Below, piece by piece: positions 55,896 through 64,000 of a stretch of DNA of 64,000 nt (position 1 is the first letter of the stretch; the number at the start of each line of letters is the position of its first letter). The notes beneath the pieces were generated by a model, which was given only the letters and a program-made list of their open reading frames with translations, searched no databases and was not told where the DNA came from. Source of the stretch: Poa pratensis (Eukaryota > Streptophyta > Magnoliopsida > Poales > Poaceae); assembly GCA_947311845.1 (NCBI GenBank), contig CAMZMU010000027.1, positions 26,151,548 through 26,215,547 on the forward strand, read 5' to 3'. The position numbers and the translations under genes were made by a program.

Positions 55896-56387
55896 TGTCG
55901 TGGGTTTGTCACGTCAGATGTCATGGATGGCTTCGTAGGTGTGGGATTACGCGAGTCAAGCGTCTCCGAGCTAAGAATCGCAGGGCACGAGGAAGACAAT
56001 GTTTTTTACCCAGGTTCGGCCCTCAATGTGAGGTAAAGACCTACTCCTGCCTATCCTATCTTGGGATTGATATGAATATGGTGTTACATGGGTTGGCGAT
56101 CGACGTGTCGAGTCGCCTATCTCTGGATGTATGAGAGCTAGGGTTTCAGAACTTGTCTGTCTAGTCCTGCGAGTCCTCTTTATATATCCAGAGGCTCGCT
56201 AGGTTACAAAGGAATTACTTGGAGACTACTTTTCTTGTCTTCCAAGTTAAGCCATCTTGGATCTTCTGGATTCTTCTTACACCGTGCTGCGACTCTTCGT
56301 GTCGGCCCACCTCAGTGCAAGCCCATTGATTATAAGCCGCATTACACTTGCGGGCCGCAGGTTAATCTATTTATCATAACCCCGACA
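55896..56387 (-). repeat. LTR of an outer TAT-type element (LTR A, 492 bp)
   Basis: On the + strand it runs TGTCGTGGGTTTGTCACGTC to ATAACCCCGACA; on its own strand it begins TGTCGGGG. It matches LTR B (57523-58038) along its length with many small differences. TATATAAAG on the minus strand (56178-56186) is the TATA box. A reverse polypurine tract, TTAGCCCCAAGC, follows at 56388, so this is the 3' LTR of a minus-strand element. It cuts the serpin gene. Confidence 0.85.
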
Positions 56388-57522
56388 TTAGCCCCAAGCT
56401 TCCGGGTGATTCGTTGAATCAGGCGGAAGATTCTGTCTTGATGATGATCTTGCGGGCTTGCGATTGTAGAGCTTGGTGACTTGCTGATGTTGAGTCGCAA
56501 GTGTTTAGGCTTCTTGAGCCGTTGATCTAGAAGCGATGAGTCGCTAGCTTTGTGTCTTATTTAGCCGCTGATGTAGTATCACAAGCCTTTGAACACTTAT
56601 GTCTTGGTCGCATTGAAGCTGCACAATTGCGGTAAGTTCTCCACTGAAATTATATAAGATGTCAGTGGAGCCTTTGGTGAAAACCACCTTGTCCTGTTAG
56701 ATGCAAGACTGAGCTGAAATCATAAGAGTAATAACTTATGAGTATCAAGATATATCAGTCAAATGTGTATAAGGTGCTGAGTCATAGACATCGAAGTATA
56801 AAAAGACCATAAGCATAAATAAACTGGTCAATCATTAGAATAATAATTTGTCATGTTATCATGATGAGCCATCTGAATGCATGTTGAAACATGGCGGCTC
56901 AAGGGCATATGGCCACTGATTGAATTAAAAAAGTTGTGAGTCGCTAATTTGACTCGCAGATGTATATATATATTTCCATGCACTGCAAAAAATGAGATAT
57001 GCATATAAACATGATATATGAATATAATAAAGACCGCCAGATACTGGTGGATGTGTAGCCCCCGAGGGCCGAGTTGTAGGCATGGTCATGCTGCTCGGGA
57101 CTCAAAAATATCTCAAGTTAGACAAAAATTTAATTGTCCTAGCCCTAGGCATTAAGCAGGCATGATTTGATTGTCCTGCTTGATGGCATATCGTTGCAAT
57201 TTGATCCTGCAACATATTGAGCAAATACTGTTGCCACAAGTAAACAATAATATTTGGAGTAGGGCAAAGCCGCTTATAAACTCCGAACCGTGAAGTATTA
57301 GTTGAGTCGCTAGGAAAAAAGATAATTCTAGTCAAGACTCTAGATATAAATTAAGGAATCATCCTTAAAAATTCCACTTGATGTGGCTGAAAATAAATAA
57401 ATAATGGTGGCTTTATCAGCCGATATCAGGAGATAATTATCTCAATCATAAAAAATCTGGTCATGCCAATTCAAACTCATATGGCCGAGTTATAGGTTCC
57501 TGTTAAATCAAAAAGCAAAGCC
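56388..57522 (-). other. Interior remnant of the outer element next to LTR A
   Basis: 1.1 kb between the two LTRs. It contains no supported gene; it has an AGCCCCCGAGG motif at 57058 and repeated 'GAGTCGC'-type words as in the neighbouring element. It is best explained as the 3' end of an element into which the next one inserted. Confidence 0.5.
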
Positions 57523-58038
57523 TGTCGTGGGTTTGTCACGTCAGGTGTCATAGATGACTTCGTAGGTGTGGGATTACGCGAGTCAAGCATCTCCGAGCTT
57601 GGGATCGCAGGAACAAAGATCAACACAGATTTACCCAGGTTCGGCCCCCTCAATGTGAGGTAAAAGACCTACTTCCTGCCTACCCTAGATTGGTATTGAT
57701 ATGATAATCGAGGTGTTACAATGGAGGCGATCCGATCTGGTACTCGCCGTATGAGCTAGGGTTTGGGGCTTGATAGCTTGACCCGCTCTAAGTCCTGCGA
57801 GTCCTCTTTATATACACAGAGGCTCGCTAGGTTACAAAAGGAAACTTCCCCATAAGGAATACATCCACAGAGGCCTACTCGGAGACTACTTGGTCTTCAC
57901 GTCCTCCGGGATTTGTCTTCTAGATCTTTCTCCTTATGGCGGTTCAATATTGGGCTTGTTCCCAAGTGGGCCTTCATCCGTGCGAGTAAGTTAAGTCGCA
58001 CTGGGCCGCGGGTTAATCCAGAAAGTATTCCCCCGACA
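57523..58038 (-). repeat. 3' LTR of the inner TAT-type element (LTR B, 516 bp)
   Basis: From TGTCGTGGGTTTGTCACGTC to ATTCCCCCGACA on the + strand. The TATA box on the minus strand is at 57806-57814, and the reverse polypurine tract TTAGCCCCCAAGC follows at 58039. The partner LTR is beyond the right edge of the window. Confidence 0.88.
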
Positions 58039-58340
58039 TTAGCCCCCAAGCATGGCCTGAACTTCATAGTACTTCTTGATCTTGAATGCTTAGGCCGTGC
58101 TTTTCCTTGTTTCCAATCTGCGGCTTATAACTTTTCTTGGCGGCTCAAGAACGCGACTTATCCTGTCTTGACGGTTGATTTTCAGATCTAAACGTCTTCG
58201 CGTCTGGGTTATTTATCTTGACTCATCGTTTTCCCCAGCGTTCTGCATCAAGTCCTGCATCCGCTACTCCTTTCCGCCGCCTCCAATCTCGCTTCCGTAC
58301 TCACAATCCTTCGGTGGATATCTCCATCGATCTGAGAAAA

Positions 58341-61300
58341 ATGTCTCGCCGCAAGTGCAACTGGGAAGGCTCGTGGGTCGACGAAGATTTCCTGGAATCC
58401 CTATCTGCACGGGGCCTTCTTCCGCCAAAAGATCAATGCGAATGGCGGCGGCCGGTGAGGAGGTAATCCCCAATCCTCAACCAGGAGAGATAGTGATTTT
58501 TGCGGAGCATGTTGAGCGCGGGTTCAAGCCCCCGGGCTCTCTCTTCTTCCGCTCCTTGATGCAGCGGTTAGGTCTCCGCTTCCATGATATTGGCCCTAAT
58601 TCGATGTTGCAAGTGAGCAACTTCCACGTCCTCTGCGAAGATTATCTGGGCGTCCCGCCTTCAATAGATTTCTGGCTTGCTCTTTTCAATTGCAATAGTC
58701 AAAGGGAAACCACAGATGGTCCTTTTCTCCAATGCGGCGCCATTTCCTTCCAACGCCGTAGGGGTAGTATCTTCCCAAAACTAACTCTCGCCAAGAAAAT
58801 CAAGGAGTGGCAAAGGACATTCTTCTATTGTAAAAACACTTCTCCTGAGGGTGAAATTCCTTCCTCTTTGGTCTCCTCTTCCCTTCGAGGCTACCGATGC
58901 TCTGTCTTCTAAACCTGATCCTTCTTCGTTGCCCTTTATCGAATCCCTCTAGACAAGGTGAGAGCGCTGACACTCCATGGTCTCACTGGATTGATCTCAT
59001 ATCTTGCTGGACTAAGTGGCGATTCAGCCTGTGAGTCGCCGCTCGCGGCTTATGATGGATTTCACTTGTCATGCAAATGACGTCGATCGTACTTGCCCTG
59101 AAGATTGGGACAAAGGGGAGTGGATAAATTTCATTCGCCGAGTGACGGACGAGGATATTGACTCGTATGACAACGTCGGACTTGCTCCCTTCTGGGCTGA
59201 GCACAAGCCTTTTGTGGTAATGTTTACTTGTCACTTGTTTCCTCGAAAATTCCTTTCCCAAAAATTGATTATTTCTGACCTGAGCTCCTTTTCAGATCGA
59301 TCCCTATTTCTGGGTTCTTCCTTCAGAGGACGTCGACTTGAACCAAGGAACCGTGGCTGAGTCGTCAAGGCAAGCCGCAGCCTTTGACGAAGATACAGTT
59401 ATGCACGAGGGTAGTGCTTCTGAAGAGGAACAACAAATGGCCGACGCTCTTTTGTCTTCGACTCCAAATACTCCTTTCCTGGAACTTCCTGAGGTGCCTC
59501 GCAGGTCCTCGAAACGTATTTTATGCCAGAGCTCAGAAGACCCACGCAGCCTGAAAAACGTCGCAAAGCCTTGGCGCTACTGGTAGAAACAAAAGCTGCC
59601 AAATCTTTAAAACTTACTGATCCCAACAAGGCTACTTTTTCTTCCGAAGCTGTGCAAAGGATTGCTTTCAATAAGCTCGGGTAATTGTTTGCGACTCTCT
59701 CCTTTTTCTTTCGTGATTGCATAATTGCTGACAACCACTTCTTTTCATACTCTGTAGGTTCAGATTTGCAAGGTTTATCTTCTCCTTCCTCTGGTTGCCT
59801 GATGAAGAGTATCCGTGTCGCCTCTGGGTATGGTTCGCCTTCCTTTTCAATGTTGCGGCTCTGCTAGGTCAGCTTATTAACCCATCAATGTTTTGCAGGG
59901 CCATGTCTGAGAGGTACCAAGTCTAATTCTCATCCCACTTCTTCTCAGCAAGCTATGAGCGAGGATGATGCTGCTGATGAAAACGTGGGAAACAGTAATG
60001 TGCGACTCAACCAAGGCCCTCCCTGGAGGAAGGTATTGCAGATGCGGCTCCTGCCGCGACTCCAGTCGCAGCTCCATCCACAACTCCTGCTGCTGGTAGG
60101 ATATTACTGAAAATAGAATTCCAGCTCCAGGAAATAGTTCTAAGTCAATCGCAGATGCCATAATTTCTGCTGGAGACAAGCATGCTGCTCTGCTGCGCGG
60201 CTTAGTTGAGCAATTTTCTTCAAGTCGCCAGGTACATATACCGTAGCCCCCAAGGATCAAAACCTTGTGTCATCGCACGGGGTGTTGATTCTTTTCCTGC
60301 TTCAAATCTCGAGCCCCCAAATTCCTGGATAATTTACCTATTCGTTTTGCTCTGTTTGTTTTCAGCGTGAACTGTCCTTGCTTGATGCTTCTGGCTCAAT
60401 AAAGGGTAAAGGCATTTCCATAGACCATCCTGAAATGATGCAGTCTCGCCTGGAGCAGCATAATGAGGTCATTAGGGACCAAGATCAGGAAATAAAATCT
60501 CTCAAAGGTCAACTCGACTCCTGCGAAGAGCAATTTAAAGAACTTGAAGCTGATATGCAGCAGCGACTCATGGAGAAAGACGAGGTCATTAGATCTTTGC
60601 GAGAAGGGCTGGCTCTTAAATCTGAATTGATTGATCGCCTGAAGGGAGACCACGCAAAGGAACTCGCCGCGCGAGATGAAAAATATAACTCGCTGCTCAA
60701 AGCCTTTGAGGGTTTTGGCTCCATGGTCAAATCAGCCGTCCTGCAGCTTGCTGGTTGGTCTTGTATTCCTTTAATCATACATATTTTGGGTAACCACTCG
60801 TTAGTCTCTGACTTGTTTCTTGCCTTTTCTTTCTTTGACATAGGACCTGAGGCCCCAGTGTCCCGCTCCAATTTGAAGGATCAACTGGTATATCTGTCTG
60901 ACCTCAGCCAGCGCTTCTTAAAGGTTACCAAGGAAGTTATGACGGTAATCACTCCTGCGACTGATGGCCCAACATCTTGCGAGTATTGGATAATAAACTG
61001 CTCAAGGCTCCACATTATGTCTCTGATTGGAAACGATCCTCTGCTCGCGCCGGAGCCGCGCATGTCTTGACATTGCTTCGAGCATATTATCCAGAGATAG
61101 ATGTTGGCAAGGTTGCTCGCCACGGCCTGGCGATGAGCGCAGATGATACTGAACTGCCAATAAGCGAGTACTTCGATATCTGGAAAGGGATGCGCGGGTA
61201 TGCCACAAAATTTGTTGATAACTTAGACTTGGGCACTTATCTTGATAAATTCAATCTTGATGGGAGCAAGGTGTCAAGGAAAAGTCCTCAGGAGCTGAGT

Positions 61301-61450
61301 CATCTCGGGCTGCCACTCCAGCAACAGTATCTGGTGGCCCTTCTGCTTCGTCTGGCGGCGCCCTGATTATTAGGACACCTGCGACTGCAACTGCGAGACA
61401 AGCCGCGCCAATTCCCACTCCTGTTGCTCGGAAGAGGAAAAATAAATAAT
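58341..61450 (+). CDS. Opposite-strand multi-exon gene of element 4 (Transposase_28-like, coiled coil)
   Basis: Starts about 300 bases inside the 3' LTR with MSRRKCNWEGSWVDEDFLES; a frameshift near 58440 leads to WRMAAAGEEVIPN. The Transposase_28-like domain reads GSLFFRSLMQRLGLRFHDIG, LQVSNFHVLCEDYLGVPPSI and WQRTFFYCKN. Introns with GT/AG ends are seen at 59217-59295 (frame-keeping, ...KPFV then IDPYFWV...) and probably 59681-59757, and an acceptor at 60361-60365 opens a coiled coil (MMQSRLEQHNEVIRDQDQEI, QEIKSLKGQLDSCEEQFKEL). The C-terminal module is RAGAAHVLTLLRAYYPEIDV, as in the other two copies, and the end lies near 61366-61450. Some frameshifts remain, so this copy may be inactive. 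Function unknown. Confidence 0.75.
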
Positions 61451-62150
61451 GTGGGACATGCCCGTTAGTCTGTAAGATATTCATGTATCATAAACTGTAT
61501 TTTTGTGACCTATAAGCAGGTTCTTTTCTTGATAATTCCATTAAGTAGACGCTCGCGCGGCTCAGTATTTCCTAGGAACATGTGTGTTCAGGGTCGAGAG
61601 CGGCCATGATAGGCAATCAAGCTCGATTGACGCCACACCCCAGTACTTTGGTCGCATAATGCAAGACGCTTCTAGCTTAAGGATTGCCACTAGTTTGGCA
61701 AAATTTGAGGTGCGATTGGTACTCGCGATGCTCGTAAGGAGCCCTCAAGGGTCAGTGATATATGAAATTCAAAAGACTCAGCGACTCAATGATAGTTGAG
61801 GCGAAACGACAAACCCTTGAATGTCAAGGGTGCCGGCTTTATTTCATAATCACTCGATGTTTTACAGGGTGTTACATGATGATGCAGGCCCTTTAATGCG
61901 GGTTTTCTATTCCCCGCAGGCCATGCATACTTGATACTCATCGCACTTAGTTGCGAATTAATACTCCTAACGGAGTGGGTTGAACACCTGATTGGTTCAA
62001 TTTTGAGTCGCTAAAGCGACTCGGGTCGAGCATGATAGCTCCGATGTATGTCTCATGTTGAAGCAGAAAGCATTGTGTTGGGCGATCAGCCGCACTGAGC
62101 TGCGACTTATGTTGAATTGAGTTTGCTTTGTAAGGTCTCACGATAACTGA
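61451..62150. other. Spacer between the opposite-strand gene and the pol deletion point
   Basis: Non-coding. Around 61870-61925 it has TGATGCAGGCC, CTTTAATG and CCCCGCAGG, similar to 35560-35605 in element 3. This marks the usual sequence just past the end of pol. No gene seen. Confidence 0.5.
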
Positions 62151-62425
62151 GCCCCTTTGGCTGGGTTGTTGATCGAGGCTGGGTCTATGCACATGCGCCA
62201 TCTCTTGTCTTCTTTTTGTATCAAGGCGACCTCTGGGGCATTATCTTGCTGATGCGCGACTTCTCGGTGGGTATTTACCATCCGGTGGCTGCATCCTGTT
62301 GGCCGCTTCCGCGGTACCTCCAACGCGACTCGTTTTGAGCTGCGATCACCGATCTGCGACTGATACCATGTGAAGAGTTGGCGATACAAGCTTCTTCTGC
62401 GAGTACTGAGCCTGCGTTCTCGCAT
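62151..62425 (-). pseudogene. Start of RT in element 4, cut by deletion
   Basis: The minus strand reads APEVALIQKEDKRWRMCIDP with ASINNPAKGAQ, corresponding to the first conserved RT block (usually V-x-K-K-D-G-x-W-R-M-C-x-D-Y). After about 62150 RT similarity stops; the YxDD box, RNase H and integrase are absent. Asp-Pro replaces the common Asp-Tyr. Confidence 0.7.
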
Positions 62426-63999
62426 TCTAATGCTCTCTGTCTGTCTCCATATATTGTAATAACACCGTTTGGTCCTGGTATCTTTAACTGTAGGTAGACG
62501 TAGCAGGGGCGAGCGGTAAATTTGACATAGGCTTCTCTTCCAAAGATTGCATGATATGAGCTTTTGACTGCTACAACCTCAAAGTCTAGGAGCTCTGAGC
62601 GGAAGTTCCGCTCTGTTCCAAAGCTAACTTCAAGTGTTATCTTTCCGATTGGTCGCGTAACAGCTCCTGGGATTATTCCTTGAATTTCTTTCCTGGATGG
62701 TCGCAGCCTTGTCTCGGGTATATTCATTCTTCGGAGCGTGTCTTGATATAGGATGTTTACTCTTCCTCCTCCGTCCATTAGGACCTTACTTAACTTGTAT
62801 CCCGCGACTTCTGGCGTGACCACCAGAGCTGGCTGTCCTGGATCTCTTACTTCTGGGGGTGATCGCCGCGACTCCAAATAACCGATTGCTCTGTCCAGCG
62901 ACGATACCTTTCTGGCGTTGAAATCTGACTGCTCTTCCGGTCCATCCGTCGTTTGTACCTCCACTGTATGAAACTGTCCTATGTTTCTTCTAGGTAAAAC
63001 GTCAGGCTCTTGATGAGAGCTAGATTTATTCTTGTGGTGCATCGATCTGCTGCGAGCTGTATCTGGCGTGTCGCCTTCTTTCCACCTCCGGTAATAATGA
63101 CATTGCGCCTTTGTGTGACCCGCTGGCCTGCCATCTCTCCTGCGATGTAAGTCGCAAGGCACGTCGAAGATCCCCTTGCAGTTATTAGGGGGTAAGGCCT
63201 TATCACTCCCTTGCTCTTGCATCTGGTGTGCGCGACGTTCTGTCTTCGCGACTGGCAGTTTCCCCGTTGGGTTCTGTGATAAGCCGCCTGTCCCTCTATC
63301 TGTCTTTGCATACTTGTCAGCCGTTGCCAAAAGCTGGTCGAAACTATCAATCTTGTGCTCAGCGCGACTTAATTTGTGCACCAGCGGCTCAAATCTACAG
63401 TTCTTCTCATAGCTTGTATTGCAGCTTGTACTGTTAAGTTTTTGGCGGAGCCAAGGATCTCCGCGACTCTCTTGATCCAGTCGCCGCTTGATTCGTCCTC
63501 TTTTTGAATGCATTGTCTAAGGTTTTTCATATCTTCTGTTTGGAATCTGCGAATGAACTTGTCCTTCAAGTCTTCCCATGTGTTTATTGATTTTGATGGC
63601 AGCCTTAATAGCCAATCCCTAGCTTCTCCCTGTATTGCCAAGTGGAAGTATTTTGCACGTATTTCTTGAGTCACATCAGCCCTGTCATGCTTGCCTCGTA
63701 GTCTTCTATCCATAAGGCAGGGTCTTGGTCACTGCGATAGGTGGTGACTCGCTGCGACTCGTCGAAGTTCGGGGGAAACGAGTGAGCCGTATTTCCTCTC
63801 CAAAACATGCTGGTCCTTTCAATAATGAATAGGAGTTTACTGGCGCTGAATCTTCATCTGAATCAGTTTCAATCTGGGATGGCTGAGTCGCTCCGGTCAT
63901 CCGCGACTCGCCTTCTATCTTCTTTTCTTTTTCCAATGATACCTGCAAACCTGCTAACTGGTTGACCACTTCTTCGACGCTGTACTTTCTCCTCCCCAT
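62426..63999 (-). pseudogene. gag: gag and protease of element 4
   Basis: The minus strand starts at the window edge (MGRRKYSVEEVVNQLAGLQV); this may be the true start. The capsid region is AKYFHLAIQGEARDWLLRLP then INTWEDLKDKFIRRFQ. Protease: GYKLSKVLMDGGGRVNILYQ carries the active-site DGG, then ITLEVSFGTERNFRSELLDF and YHAIFGREAYVKF (flap). Frameshifts near 63710 and 63400 break it. A classic zinc knuckle is not clear; a Cys/His-rich stretch lies near 63080-63190. Confidence 0.82.
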
Positions 64000-64000
64000 G

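Larger units (their letters stand above)
57523..64000 (-). mobile_element. TAT-type Ty3/gypsy element with most of pol deleted (element 4)
   Basis: Reading right to left: gag, protease, the first motif of RT, then directly the 3' region with the convergent opposite-strand gene, polypurine tract and LTR. RT core, RNase H and integrase are missing. The element continues beyond the window. The gene content resembles elements 1 and 3 in order but the sequence is a different family. Confidence 0.85.

Overview
This window is nuclear DNA of a grass. A Pooideae genome, most likely Triticeae (wheat, barley or a relative), fits best. The reasons are nested LTR retrotransposons over most of the length, a CACTA element, Stowaway MITEs, a tRNA-derived SINE, an L1-type LINE and a Helitron, with a few host genes between them. 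Species assignment is inference; no species-diagnostic sequence was available. There are no bacterial features, no CRISPR array, and no rRNA or tRNA gene that I can see.

Layout. 1-13027: an almost complete Ty3/gypsy element of the TAT type on the + strand (5' LTR cut by the window edge, gag, protease, RT, RNase H, integrase, a long gene on the opposite strand, 3' LTR). 13028-14978: intergenic DNA with a degenerate GTACAAAGTACA array and a SINE with perfect 14-bp target duplications. 14979-16142: an intact single-exon PORR-domain (organelle RNA-binding) gene, the only host gene here that looks functional. 19100-20114: a broken LINE tail. 20926-28083 (-): a DUF3615-like grass gene cut in two by a chromodomain Ty3/gypsy element (22090-27494). 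28843-34189 (-): a Helitron with recognisable termini, helicase and RPA-like remnants. 34190-38258 (-): a truncated TAT element with an intact RNase H-integrase frame and part of an opposite-strand gene. 38260-51870 (+): a LINE split by a non-coding LTR element with two 1552-bp LTRs (43468-50481). 52101-55895 (-): a serpin pseudogene split by a CACTA element (52777-55703) and cut off by an LTR element at 55896. 55896-64000 (-): two related TAT-type elements, one apparently nested in the other; the inner one keeps gag-protease and the opposite-strand gene but has lost most of pol.

The recurring theme is a second gene, convergent with gag-pol, between integrase and the 3' LTR in TAT-type elements. 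Three divergent copies occur here (8051-11697 -, 34315-35149 +, 58341-61450 +). The two longer copies share a Transposase_28-like N-terminus; all three have a coiled-coil or charged middle and a similar C-terminal module, and two have recognisable introns. Such antisense genes are known from related grass elements (for example maize Grande), but the role of the protein is unknown. This is the best candidate in the window for under-described biology.

Most transposon frames are broken by single-base indels, many in homopolymers, while the PORR gene is clean. In the chromovirus, all five in-frame stops can be explained by C-to-T changes, as expected for methylated, silenced DNA.
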